From Sulfurihydrogenibium subterraneum DSM 15120 (GTDB lineage: Bacteria > Aquificota > Aquificia > Aquificales > Hydrogenothermaceae): a DNA stretch of 64,000 bases. Location of the stretch: assembly GCF_000619805.1 (NCBI RefSeq), contig NZ_JHUV01000010.1:1-64000 (forward strand). Reading direction: 5' to 3'. The notes under the pieces are model-generated. The model had not been told where the DNA came from. It did no database searches and saw only the letters and a list, made by a program, of their open reading frames with translations. Below are positions 8,432 through 16,949 of the stretch, piece after piece (the first letter of the stretch is position 1; each line of letters begins with the position of its first letter). The translations under genes and the position numbers were made by a program.

Positions 8432-9792
8432 TTTAGTTCTGTTATCCACTTGGCAATTTTTTCAGCTTCGTCTTTTGGAACGTTGGTCATGGGAGTCATT
8501 GGAGGGTATCCTGGCCAGTTGGAAGGTTGTGGTTGGTATATGAGCTGAACTATTTTGTCAGGTGTGTATCCTCTCTTTGCAACTTCTTTAAATGCTGGAC
8601 CTACAATCTTTTGGTCTACGGAGTGGCAGGCAGTACAGCCATTTTTGGCTATTAACTTTTCACCTTCAGACAAATGTGAAGCTTCTGCAACGGATATTCC
8701 AGTAGGCTTACTTTTTGCTTCTTTGTAATCTTTTTCTACTTGGGCTAAATATTCTTGAGTGTTTTTCTGCATTTGAGCTATAGCTAGTTCTAAAAGAGAT
8801 ATTCTCATACCGTGCCTTGTAAGTCCCATAAATACAAGAGTGATTGCTAAAAATCCAGCTGCGGCATAAACAGCTTTTGTAGGTATGTTATCGTTAAGAA
8901 AGTGTTTTAGCATTATAGCAAGAGCTACAAGTATTGATATTACTGCTATGATTATAAATAATTCAAAACCTTTTGAATAGAAGCTTTCAATTCCGTAGTT
9001 AGGAAATTGGAAGAATGCAAGTGTTCCTACAAACAAGTTAATTACAGTTGGAACTACAAACCATGCCTTTCCTTGTCTAATAAGTATGTTTGCTGCTTCT
9101 AAATCTTGACCTTTATTCCTTTTATAAATACCATAAAGTAGCATAAACATACCGTTTACTGCAAAAGCTCCAAGGTAAAAATGTGCTAATCTGAAAATAA
9201 CATCTGGTCTTGTAACAACATCCCAAAAGTGAGTATTAGGAGTCCATGTAGAAGGGGTAAGGTACAGCTGAACGGTAGACATAAACACAGGTGGAAGTGA
9301 TAAAAAGAGTATAGCAGCAATAGCTCCTATTGTTATATGAAGAGCTTTGTGGTTTTCAAGTTTATGCCAGCTAAACTTATACAAGTAGGATATTAAGAAT
9401 GCCACTACGTTTCCCCAGATTATGTGAAGCCATTGTGGAGAGTTCATAACAGATGCAGAGTAGAAAAAGGCTGTGTACATAACAGATACAATTAGAAGTG
9501 GTGCCACACCCCAAAGAGCTCCCATATTCTCACTTATTGTGACAGGTGTAGTTAGTAAATAGGCCACTCTGTCGTAATTTTTATCTCCTCTTAAATGCCC
9601 AATCCAGTTATTTATTACAGAAAGTACTGAAGATCCTAAAAGTACGTTAATAAATACAATGTGTACTAAAAACGATACTACCAAAAGAATATGGAATACA
9701 GGAACTAATATTACATCCATACCACCTGTAGGTAGTGGTAATGGAATGTCGTGGGGTAGATAGTTAAATACTGGATTATTTGGATTATTCAT
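8428..9792 (-). CDS. bd-superfamily oxidase-like subunit 2 with C-terminal cytochrome c domain
   Basis: A 454-aa membrane protein with about nine hydrophobic helices (to residue about 330) and a C-terminal class I cytochrome c domain with CTACHS at 386-391 and candidate distal Met in YPPMTPM. The segment FRLAHFYLGAFAVNGMFML resembles the CydA region that supplies the haem b558 His (E. coli VKFVHTVASGYVTGAMF). An N-terminal pair of His (PVFHILLVVSFLVH) also sits where CydA has a haem ligand. It overlaps the paralogous subunit by 8 nt. I read it as half of a quinol-site-lacking bd-superfamily enzyme taking electrons through haem c (inference from motifs). Confidence 0.72.
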   Translation of the reverse strand: MNNPNNPVFNYLPHDIPLPLPTGGMDVILVPVFHILLVVSFLVHIVFINVLLGSSVLSVINNWIGHLRGDKNYDRVAYLLTTPVTISENMGALWGVAPLLIVSVMYTAFFYSASVMNSPQWLHIIWGNVVAFLISYLYKFSWHKLENHKALHITIGAIAAILFLSLPPVFMSTVQLYLTPSTWTPNTHFWDVVTRPDVIFRLAHFYLGAFAVNGMFMLLYGIYKRNKGQDLEAANILIRQGKAWFVVPTVINLFVGTLAFFQFPNYGIESFYSKGFELFIIIAVISILVALAIMLKHFLNDNIPTKAVYAAAGFLAITLVFMGLTRHGMRISLLELAIAQMQKNTQEYLAQVEKDYKEAKSKPTGISVAEASHLSEGEKLIAKNGCTACHSVDQKIVGPAFKEVAKRGYTPDKIVQLIYQPQPSNWPGYPPMTPMTNVPKDEAEKIAKWITELK

Positions 9793-11173
9793 TGTTAAGC
9801 CCTCCTGTATTGTTTTTTGCTGTTATAGTTTCTTTTTGATTAACTAAAGTTGAAAGGTAAGCTGCTAAAGCTTTTCTTTCTTCGTCCGTTCCTACAAACG
9901 GTGGCATAAAAGGTGTAGCTGGTGAGTTTAAAGTTCCTATTCTGTAATAGATAGCAGTTTCACCAAGACCTTTAACTTTTTTAGTTATTGCGTTTACACC
10001 GTTAACAGAATGACAAACTCTACACTCAAGTTTAAATAAATACTCTCCTACTTTTACTTTGTTTTCTTCAGTTATAGTCCTGTACTGAGGAGGAACAAAA
10101 GATGCATACTTTAACACTCCAACTTGGTTTAAATGTGCAACATCAAAGTTTCTTATTCCATGAGCGTACATATAACCATATATTATGTAAGGTTTTCTAA
10201 CAAACTCTCTTATCCTTTCAAACTCTGCAACTAAAAAAACGTAAGATACCATCATTAAAGAAGCTAAAGCAAATGGGACTGCTTTTGGCTTTATATAAAA
10301 TGCAAATACTGCAACTAATATTAAAACAAAGGCACCAAGCAATGCTATTATGAGCATCTCTTTATGTCCTATGTACTTTGTTGTAAGACCTGCTACAAAC
10401 ATTAGAGATTTAGCTTCTGGAGGAATTTGAGCATAGTACCAAAGACCAAATACTGCTGTTATTGGTATTGTTGCCAGTACAATTCTACCAAACCATCTTT
10501 CCGCTTTCTCTCTCAAATCTAAATCATTCCTTGTAAACCACCAAGTCCAATACATCGATATTGCAGCAGCAAATCCTATTGCAAAGAAAGTCCTAAACAT
10601 CAAAGATGGTATCCAGCTTGGATTAAACAGTGATGCTAAATAATCTGGTTGTGCAGGGAAATCTGATTTTAACCAGTTTCCAGGAGTAAGCATAAATCCA
10701 AGTATTGCTGTAATTATTACCATTGTTAGCCATGATGCTACCGCGTAAACTACTCCAAACTTTAAGTTTGCGTGCCTTTTTTCCCATCCGTAGCTTTTCC
10801 AAGTTAAGAACCATAAAAGTAGAAAAATTAACTCAACGTTAAACACAATCCACTCTGTAAACCACTTCCAGAAGAAAACTCTAAGAAGCGATCCTATAGC
10901 CGGAGGGTCTATTATGTTTGCATGAATCCATATACCAATACCTGTCAAAGCACCTATAGCTGTAGCTGCTACAAAAAGTACAAACAAAATTTTGTAAGTA
11001 AGGTCGTAGAGCTTTTGATCGTTGGTTTTAATAGCGTACCATTGGGTTAAAGCTAGTACTATACTACCTCCTACCGCTGCACCGTGGGAAATTAAAACGT
11101 GCAAAATAGCATCAATAGCAAAGATGAGCCTATGCCCTAAAACGGGCATCTCAAAAATCGGGTAATCAAACAT
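9785..11173 (-). CDS. bd-superfamily oxidase-like subunit 1 (CydA-like) with C-terminal cytochrome c domain
   Basis: A 462-aa membrane protein whose N-terminus (HRLIFAIDAILH) matches the CydA motif SRxQFAxxAxxH, the haem b595 ligand region. Helix FFWKWFTEWIVFNVELIF matches the CydA AIEGLMAFFLESTF helix, with both acidic residues kept. Two CydA features are altered: TGLTMEFQF is TGIGIWIHA (the conserved Glu is missing), and the His of KFVHTVASG is Arg (MFRTFFAIG). No Q-loop is present. A cytochrome c domain follows, CRVCHS at 384-389 and FMPPF as possible axial Met. Good Shine-Dalgarno GGAGG five to seven nt before the ATG. Electron donor presumably a cytochrome c and not quinol (inference). 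Confidence 0.78.
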   Translation of the reverse strand: MFDYPIFEMPVLGHRLIFAIDAILHVLISHGAAVGGSIVLALTQWYAIKTNDQKLYDLTYKILFVLFVAATAIGALTGIGIWIHANIIDPPAIGSLLRVFFWKWFTEWIVFNVELIFLLLWFLTWKSYGWEKRHANLKFGVVYAVASWLTMVIITAILGFMLTPGNWLKSDFPAQPDYLASLFNPSWIPSLMFRTFFAIGFAAAISMYWTWWFTRNDLDLREKAERWFGRIVLATIPITAVFGLWYYAQIPPEAKSLMFVAGLTTKYIGHKEMLIIALLGAFVLILVAVFAFYIKPKAVPFALASLMMVSYVFLVAEFERIREFVRKPYIIYGYMYAHGIRNFDVAHLNQVGVLKYASFVPPQYRTITEENKVKVGEYLFKLECRVCHSVNGVNAITKKVKGLGETAIYYRIGTLNSPATPFMPPFVGTDEERKALAAYLSTLVNQKETITAKNNTGGLNNE

Positions 11174-11216
11174 GGCGCACCTCCTATAATTTAAAGTTAA
11201 ATTTTATGGTAATTTA

Positions 11217-11245
11217 ACTATAAAATAAAATATGATTTTTGTCAA
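11217..11245 (-). promoter_or_regulatory. Sigma-70-type promoter of the bd-type oxidase operon
   Basis: Minus strand TTGACA (11240-11245), 17-nt spacer, TATAGT (11217-11222), about 45 nt before the start codon of subunit 1. Confidence 0.75.
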
Positions 11246-11291
11246 GTTTTTTGATAAAGGAAATTCTCCAATTTGTGTTATCATATGAGTT

Positions 11292-11861
11292 ATGAAAAAG
11301 TTTGTTGTCTGTATAACTGGAGCAAGTGGTTTTGTATACGGTAAAAGGTTAGTTGAGGAGCTCTCTAAAAATCACTTTGTCCATCTTGTTGTATCAAACG
11401 CAGCTTACGTTGTAATGGAAAAAGAAGAAGGTATAAACAAAACAGGTTTTTTAAAAAGTTTAAACAAAAATGTAGAGGTTATATCAAACCAAAATATAGG
11501 AGCTTCCATATCAAGCGGTTCATACTTGACAAAAACAGAAGGTGTGATAGTAGCTCCCTGTTCTATGGATACACTATCAGCTGTAGCAAATGGAATAAGT
11601 TCTAACCTTATCCAGAGAGTCTGTGATGTTGCGCTAAAAGAAAGGAAAAAACTTCTACTTCTTGTAAGAGAGATGCCTTTTTCCCTTGTCCATGTTGAAA
11701 ATATGAGAAAAGTGATGCTTGCAGGTGGTATAGTAGCGTCTGCATCTCCTGCCTTTTACCACAAACCAAAAACAGTAGATGATATGATAAACTTTGTTAT
11801 AGGAAAAGTTTTAGACATTTTCGAAGTAGAACACAATCTCTATAAAAGGTGGGAAGGTTAG
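11292..11861 (+). CDS. ubiX: Flavin prenyltransferase UbiX
   Basis: Joins dimethylallyl phosphate to FMN to make the prenylated FMN cofactor of UbiD decarboxylases, used in quinone synthesis. The N-terminal flavoprotein motif CITGASGFVYGKRLVEEL and the segments VAPCSMDTLSAVANGISSNLIQRVCDVALKERKKL and LLVREMPFSLVHVENM... are characteristic (quoted in part: APCSMDTLSAVANGIS). The length of 189 aa is standard. It faces away from the oxidase operon across a 118-nt intergenic region. The ubiD partner is not in the window. Overlaps the upstream end of the recombinase gene region. Confidence 0.93.
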   Translation: MKKFVVCITGASGFVYGKRLVEELSKNHFVHLVVSNAAYVVMEKEEGINKTGFLKSLNKNVEVISNQNIGASISSGSYLTKTEGVIVAPCSMDTLSAVANGISSNLIQRVCDVALKERKKLLLLVREMPFSLVHVENMRKVMLAGGIVASASPAFYHKPKTVDDMINFVIGKVLDIFEVEHNLYKRWEG

Positions 11862-11863
11862 AG

Positions 11864-12757
11864 GTGAAGTTTTCTGAATGCTGTGAACTTTTTCTGTCTT
11901 ACATAGCGGATAAATCTCCAAACACAATAAAAAATTACAGTGTAGATTTAAAACAATTTATAAAAATAGTTGGAGATAAAGAAGTAGAACTTGTTTCAAA
12001 GTCTGACGTTGCAAAATTTCGTATGGTTTTACAATCTCAAAGGAAAAAATCTTCTACAATAGCAAGAAAACTTGCTACTTTAAACTCATTTTACCAGTAC
12101 CTTATAGATTTAGAGTTAGTAAAAGTATCACCTATCACAAAATCCCACAGACCTAAAATATCTCAAAGAATACCTTCTTCTCTTTCAAACGAAGAAATAA
12201 AAACACTTTTAAAAAATATAGACAACCTTCAAGACAAAGCTATTGTAGTACTTCTTCTAACAACAGGACTTAGGTCTTCAGAGCTCCTAAACATAAAAAA
12301 ATCAAATATTTTAATAGAAAGACAAGGACAGACATTCTCTGTTGACAAAGCAGTAGAAGAAGGATTAAAAGAAGATGACATAGCCTACATAAGAGTTGTA
12401 GGCAAAGGAGACAAAGAAAGAGAAGTCCCAATTACAGGCAGACCTTTACAGATACTTTTAGAATACCTAAAAGAAGTAACCCCTTACATTGACAGTAAAA
12501 CACCAATATTTCCTATTTCTTATCACACACTTTGGAGAAAGATAAAAGACATTGGTAAAAAAATTGCCATTTCTTTACACCCTCACAAGTTAAGACACAC
12601 AGCTGCGACAGTAGCCTTGGCATCGGGAGCAGAGCTAAGAGTAATTCAAGAACTTTTAGGACACGCTTCTCCTATTACAACGGCAAGGTACGCAAAAGTA
12701 GGTCAAAAACAACTTTTAAAAGCAACAAAAGCACTATCAGAAAATATTGATTTATGA
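11864..12757 (+). CDS. xerC: Tyrosine recombinase, XerC/XerD type
   Basis: Site-specific recombinase, probably resolving chromosome dimers at dif. The N-terminal SAM-like core-binding domain (about residues 1-95) is followed by the catalytic domain with GLRSSELL (Arg), GKGDKEREVPI (Lys), LHPHKLRHTAA (HxxR), LLGHASPITT (His) and the Tyr nucleophile in ARYAKVG. About 25 residues (RQGQTFSVDKAVEEGLKEDD) expand the usual beta-hairpin region. The GTG at 11864 has GGGAAGG about 7 nt upstream and gives a typical Xer N-terminus. A GTG at 11849 is an in-frame alternative overlapping ubiX. XerC versus XerD cannot be settled here. Confidence 0.88.
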   Translation: MKFSECCELFLSYIADKSPNTIKNYSVDLKQFIKIVGDKEVELVSKSDVAKFRMVLQSQRKKSSTIARKLATLNSFYQYLIDLELVKVSPITKSHRPKISQRIPSSLSNEEIKTLLKNIDNLQDKAIVVLLLTTGLRSSELLNIKKSNILIERQGQTFSVDKAVEEGLKEDDIAYIRVVGKGDKEREVPITGRPLQILLEYLKEVTPYIDSKTPIFPISYHTLWRKIKDIGKKIAISLHPHKLRHTAATVALASGAELRVIQELLGHASPITTARYAKVGQKQLLKATKALSENIDL

Positions 12758-12766
12758 GGTAAAAAA

Positions 12767-13003
12767 ATGGATGTTTTAAACATTATTTTAAAAGTTGAAG
12801 AAAAAAATCCGTTAGACATCTCAAACCTAAAACAGTGCGACCCATACTCTTCATTTGGTGTTTTTTGTAATGCAGACTCTTTTATTGAAGGTATCGTTAT
12901 TATAGTAGGAGTAGCCTTGATGTTTGGAGCAAGTATGTGGTTTGTAAAGAAAAATCAAGAAAGTGTCCAGAGAGAAAAAGAAGATAAACAAAACGATGCA
13001 TAA
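12767..13003 (+). CDS. Small single-span membrane protein upstream of a P-type ATPase
   Basis: A 78-aa protein that I do not recognise. Residues 1-38 are soluble and contain two Cys (KQCDPYSSFGVFCNADSF). One membrane helix follows (about 40-60, IEGIVIIVGVALMFGASMWF), then a highly charged tail (KKNQESVQREKEDKQNDA). A GAGG lies 8 nt before the ATG. The end overlaps the likely ATG of the P-type ATPase by 8 nt, so the two are translationally coupled. A regulatory micropeptide role for the pump is a possible inference, not shown. Confidence 0.65.
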   Translation: MDVLNIILKVEEKNPLDISNLKQCDPYSSFGVFCNADSFIEGIVIIVGVALMFGASMWFVKKNQESVQREKEDKQNDA

Positions 13004-15515
13004 TAAAAGTGTAGAAGAAGTTTTAAAAGAACTAAAGTCTTCAATAAATGGGTTATCTACTGAAGAAGCAGAAAAGAGATTAAAGATTTACGGTAAAAAC
13101 AGAATAGAGTTAGAAGAAGAAAGTTTATTAAAAATTTTTATTAGGCAGTTTACAAATCCTTTAATTCTCATACTAATAGTGGCATCGTTTATAGCCCTTT
13201 ATATGGGAGATTTGAAAGATTTTTACTTTATTGTTGGTATCGTTTTTATCAATGGGATGATAGGTTTTTATCAAGAGTATAAAGCAAAATCAAAGATAAA
13301 AGACCTTTTACAACTGTCAGTTCCAAAAGTAGAAGTTTTAAGAGATGGAAAGACTGTTGAACTATCTTCTGAAGACATAACTGTAGGTGATATTGTTATT
13401 CTTAGAGAAGGTGATGTTATTCCTGCAGATGTTAGATTTATAGAAACAAATAACATTTTAGTAGATGAATCTCTACTGACAGGAGAATCTATACCTGTAG
13501 AAAAACATGCGGAGAAAATCTTACCTTTAGATACACCAATATACGAAAGAGAAAATATAGGATTTGGTGGAACATACGTCGTCAAAGGTATTGGTAAAGC
13601 TGTTGTTTTTGCTGTTGGACTAAACACAGAGATGGGCAGAATATACAGTAAGTTAAAGGTTAAAGAAAGAGAAACACCTTTAACAAGGGCTATAGGGAAT
13701 TTTTCTAAGAAGTTAATAATCACACTTATAATTATTCTATCCTTTATTCTTGTTATAGGACTACTTCAAGGAAAAGATTTAAAAAATCTTATTATGCTTG
13801 TAATAGCACAACTTGTTTCTTCAGTCCCTGAAGGTCTTCCTATAGTAATTACGATAGCTTTAGTAATCGGTGCAATAACACTGTATAAAAAGAAAGTTCT
13901 TATAAGACAGCTTCCAGCTGTTGAATCTTTAGGTAGTGCAACCTTTATCTGTACAGACAAAACAGGAACTATAACAGAAAATAAGTTAAAGGTTGAAGAA
14001 ATATACTCTCTTGATAAGGATATAGTGCCGTTAATCTTTACTCTGTGTAATGATTCAGAGATAGAAAGAGGAGACCCAATAGAAATAGCTATGTTAAGAT
14101 GGCTTGAGGATAATGGTTATGATTACATAGATATAAGAGAAAAACACCCAAGGATATGGCTTTATCCCTTTGATACAAAACTCAAGCTTATGGCCTCTAT
14201 CCATAAAGTAGAGAATAAAAACATCCTTTTTATAAAAGGTGCTTTTGAGTCTTTAGAAAAGTTAGCAATAAATAAAGAAGATGTAGAAAAGTTAAAATCA
14301 AAATACGACCAAATGGCAGAAAGTGGATTAAGAGTTTTAGCTTTTGGTTATCAAATTTTAGATCATTCTATAGATGATATTAATAAAGCAAGAATTAATT
14401 TGATAGGTTTAATAGGATTTTTAGACCCACCAAAACAAACTGCAGTAGATGCTGTAAAAGCAGCTAAACAGGCAGGAATAAAAGTTATTATGATAACAGG
14501 GGACAGTTTAAAGACAGCCATATCTGTTGCTAAAATGGTGGGCATACACGAAGAAGGAAAATTAACATTAGAAGGTAAAGATTTAGAAAAGTACACAGAT
14601 GAAGAATTAAAGAATTTGCTTTACAACATTTCAGTAGTTGCAAGATCTACACCTGAGGATAAGTACAGAATCGTTAGAATACTACAATCATCTGGTGAAC
14701 AGGTTGTAATGATGGGAGATGGGGTTAACGATATGCCTGCAGTAAAAGCTGCTGATTTAGGAGTAGCTATGAATGAAGGTTCACAAGCAACAAAATCCGT
14801 GGCAAAAATGATTCTTTTAGAAAGAGATTTATCGGTTACAGTAGATGCTATAAAAATTGGTAGAAGAATATCTCATAACCTTAGAAAAACAATCCATTAT
14901 CTGCTTTCGACAAATATAGGTGAAATACTTATACTATTTTTTGCGTTTATTTTAGCACTTCCACAACCTCTGTATGCGACCCAGATTCTTTGGATAAACT
15001 TGGTAACAGATGGAATTCAAGATAAACCATTAGTTTTAACAAAAGAAGAGGTTTGGATATTTAAACTAAATCCTAAAACTTTTTCTATATGGTTTATTGA
15101 TAAAATTCAAATCTTTAGAGTTTTGTATTTTTCTACGCTAATGGGGTTAATAATAATAGGAATATTTTATTATCTTCTAAAAACTACCTTTTTAGATGTG
15201 GCTATAACATTAACATTTCTAAATTCAATATTTTTTCAATGGGCAAACGGTTTACAGTCTGTAAGAGAATTACCTTTTTTCTACAATGTTTTAGAAAATT
15301 TTAAGGCGAACCCTTACATATTTATAGTAACAACTTTCATAGGGCTACCTATTCAGGTTGCCATAATATACTTCTTCCCAGATTTTCTTCATTGTGTCCC
15401 AATATCTTTTAAAGATTGGATGTATCCATTTTTGGTATTTGTTATAGCGTTCTTTCTTATAGAAATTAGGAAGTGGTTTGAGTTTTTACTCTTTAAAAAA
15501 GTGTATAATATTTAA
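12996..15515 (+). CDS. Cation-transporting P-type (P2A-like) ATPase
   Basis: Membrane pump, 839 aa from the ATG at 12996 (a GTG at 12963 lies deep in the upstream gene). It has the cation-ATPase N-terminus (KSVEEVLKELKSSINGLSTEEAEKRL, quoted in part), TGES, the phosphorylation motif DKTGTITEN, MITGDS and GDGVNDMPAVKAADLGVAM. M4 carries PEGLP, as in Ca2+/Mn2+ pumps. M6 reads NLVTDGIQDKPLV where SERCA/PMCA-like pumps have NLVTDGxPALAL, so the ion specificity is uncertain (Ca2+ or Mn2+ are reasonable guesses). There is no heavy-metal CPx motif and no N-terminal metal-binding domain. It forms an operon with the 78-aa membrane protein. Confidence 0.88.
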   Translation: MHNKSVEEVLKELKSSINGLSTEEAEKRLKIYGKNRIELEEESLLKIFIRQFTNPLILILIVASFIALYMGDLKDFYFIVGIVFINGMIGFYQEYKAKSKIKDLLQLSVPKVEVLRDGKTVELSSEDITVGDIVILREGDVIPADVRFIETNNILVDESLLTGESIPVEKHAEKILPLDTPIYERENIGFGGTYVVKGIGKAVVFAVGLNTEMGRIYSKLKVKERETPLTRAIGNFSKKLIITLIIILSFILVIGLLQGKDLKNLIMLVIAQLVSSVPEGLPIVITIALVIGAITLYKKKVLIRQLPAVESLGSATFICTDKTGTITENKLKVEEIYSLDKDIVPLIFTLCNDSEIERGDPIEIAMLRWLEDNGYDYIDIREKHPRIWLYPFDTKLKLMASIHKVENKNILFIKGAFESLEKLAINKEDVEKLKSKYDQMAESGLRVLAFGYQILDHSIDDINKARINLIGLIGFLDPPKQTAVDAVKAAKQAGIKVIMITGDSLKTAISVAKMVGIHEEGKLTLEGKDLEKYTDEELKNLLYNISVVARSTPEDKYRIVRILQSSGEQVVMMGDGVNDMPAVKAADLGVAMNEGSQATKSVAKMILLERDLSVTVDAIKIGRRISHNLRKTIHYLLSTNIGEILILFFAFILALPQPLYATQILWINLVTDGIQDKPLVLTKEEVWIFKLNPKTFSIWFIDKIQIFRVLYFSTLMGLIIIGIFYYLLKTTFLDVAITLTFLNSIFFQWANGLQSVRELPFFYNVLENFKANPYIFIVTTFIGLPIQVAIIYFFPDFLHCVPISFKDWMYPFLVFVIAFFLIEIRKWFEFLLFKKVYNI

Positions 15516-15537
15516 AAAACTTTTAAGGAGGTTAATT

Positions 15538-16194
15538 TTGGTTAAAGTTGCGTGGAGTACTACCCATCAAGAGTTTATAATATCAGACCATTACTACTTT
15601 TCAAAACTTCAAAGATATGCAAAAGAAAATGATATATTGGTAGATGAAGTTGATGAGTTTGAAAAGTTTGCTAACTACGACGTTATTATCTTTAACTATC
15701 CAGAAATTCCTTTTAAAAAAGAAGAAGTTGACTTTATAGAAGACCTTGTTAAAAAAGGAAAAAAAGTAGGTATATTTGCATACTACAAAAACGAAGATAG
15801 AATAGCAGACACTTGCAACACAATGGCAGAAAGGTTTGGAATAAAGTTTAACGGGGACATCATTACTGACGATGTTAATAACTACGATAACGACAATCTA
15901 CTTATAACTACTACAAAAACAAGCCAAAAGATGAAAGAAAAAGGTATAAATAAAGTTGTACTTGCTTGTACAGATAGCCTCTCAATTATAGGCAACAATG
16001 TTATGCCTATTATTTACGCAGAAGACACTGCAAAATCTCTACTTGGTAAAGATAAAATACTATTTGCAAGATACCAAGACTCTTCTGGAGGATGTTTTAT
16101 AGCAGGAGGAACTTGTGTATTTTGGGATAACTACTCAATAGACCTATACAACAACAAAGAGTTATCAATACAGCTTCTATCTCATAAGAAATGA
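15538..16194 (+). CDS. Conserved hypothetical protein, possible amidotransferase/IFT52-like fold
   Basis: A 218-aa soluble protein. The TTG start at 15538 is set by AAGGAGG at 15525-15531 six nt upstream. The alternating beta-strand/helix pattern (YDVIIFNYPEIPFKKEEV, DLVKKGKKVGIFAYYKNED) and the end FIAGGTCVFWDNYSIDLYNN are reminiscent of class I glutamine amidotransferase-like or GldG/IFT52-type domains, where a late glycine-rich turn precedes an N-x-E-L element. No catalytic Cys-His-Glu triad is evident. It overlaps trmI by 4 nt, suggesting co-expression, but I cannot assign a function. Confidence 0.7.
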   Translation: MVKVAWSTTHQEFIISDHYYFSKLQRYAKENDILVDEVDEFEKFANYDVIIFNYPEIPFKKEEVDFIEDLVKKGKKVGIFAYYKNEDRIADTCNTMAERFGIKFNGDIITDDVNNYDNDNLLITTTKTSQKMKEKGINKVVLACTDSLSIIGNNVMPIIYAEDTAKSLLGKDKILFARYQDSSGGCFIAGGTCVFWDNYSIDLYNNKELSIQLLSHKK

Positions 16195-16949
16195 TAAAAG
16201 AAGGCGATACAGTCCATCTAAAAGGTAAAAAAGACTCATTTTTTGTTATAGTAGAAAAAGATAAAGAATTTTCTACCCATAAAGGAACTATAAAATTTAA
16301 CGATATTATAGGAAAAAATTTCGGAGATACAGTCCTAACCCACAAAGGTGAGGAGTTTCTCATTTTAAGACCCACCCTTTATGAACTTATAATGTACGGC
16401 ATAAAAAGGTACACTCAAATTATATATCCAAAAGACTCTGCTTATATCACCTTAAAACTTGGGCTTACATCTGGAATGAAGGTTTTAGAATCTGGAATAG
16501 GAAGCGGAGCTCTTACAATGGTGATGGCTAACGCACTAAATCCAGATGGAAAAATATACGTTTATGAAAAAGAAGAAAAATTTTTAAAAAATGCACTAAA
16601 TAACCTAAAACTTGCAAAGTTAGACCATATTGTTATTCCTCATCTTCAAGACCTATCTCAGCCGATACAAGAGAAAGATTTTGATGCTGCATTTATAGAC
16701 GTTAAAGAGCCTTGGCTGTATATTGAAAATGTTAAATCTGTATTAAAAGAAGGAGCTGTAATAGGTTTTTTAGTCCCAACTACCAACCAAGTTGTTGAAA
16801 TTTTAAAAGAGTTAAAAAGGTTAGACTTTTTAGATTTAGAGGTAGAAGAGATTTTACTTAGAAGTTATAAACCAGTTCCAGACAGACTTCGTCCAGATGA
16901 CAGAATGGTAGCCCATACAGGATATCTTATCTTTGCAAAAAATGGATAA
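16191..16949 (+). CDS. trmI: tRNA (adenine-58-N1)-methyltransferase TrmI
   Basis: Forms m1A58 in the T-loop of tRNA, important for thermostability in thermophiles. An N-terminal beta-rich domain (GDTVHLKGKKDSFFVIVEK; THKGTIKFNDIIGKNFGD) precedes a Rossmann methyltransferase with VLESGIGSGALTMVMANAL and the downstream VYEKEEKFLKNALNNL. The C-terminal R-P-x-x-R-M-V-A-H-T-G-Y motif is typical of TrmI. 252 aa, as expected for bacterial homotetrameric TrmI. Overlaps the hypothetical gene upstream by 4 nt (ATGA) and proB downstream. Confidence 0.92.
   Translation: MIKEGDTVHLKGKKDSFFVIVEKDKEFSTHKGTIKFNDIIGKNFGDTVLTHKGEEFLILRPTLYELIMYGIKRYTQIIYPKDSAYITLKLGLTSGMKVLESGIGSGALTMVMANALNPDGKIYVYEKEEKFLKNALNNLKLAKLDHIVIPHLQDLSQPIQEKDFDAAFIDVKEPWLYIENVKSVLKEGAVIGFLVPTTNQVVEILKELKRLDFLDLEVEEILLRSYKPVPDRLRPDDRMVAHTGYLIFAKNG

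Noticed and set aside
13271-13723. 150-aa antisense reading frame inside the P-type ATPase gene
   Set aside because: It is the reverse complement of a strongly conserved coding region, and the peptide has Ser/Thr/Ile-rich antisense composition.
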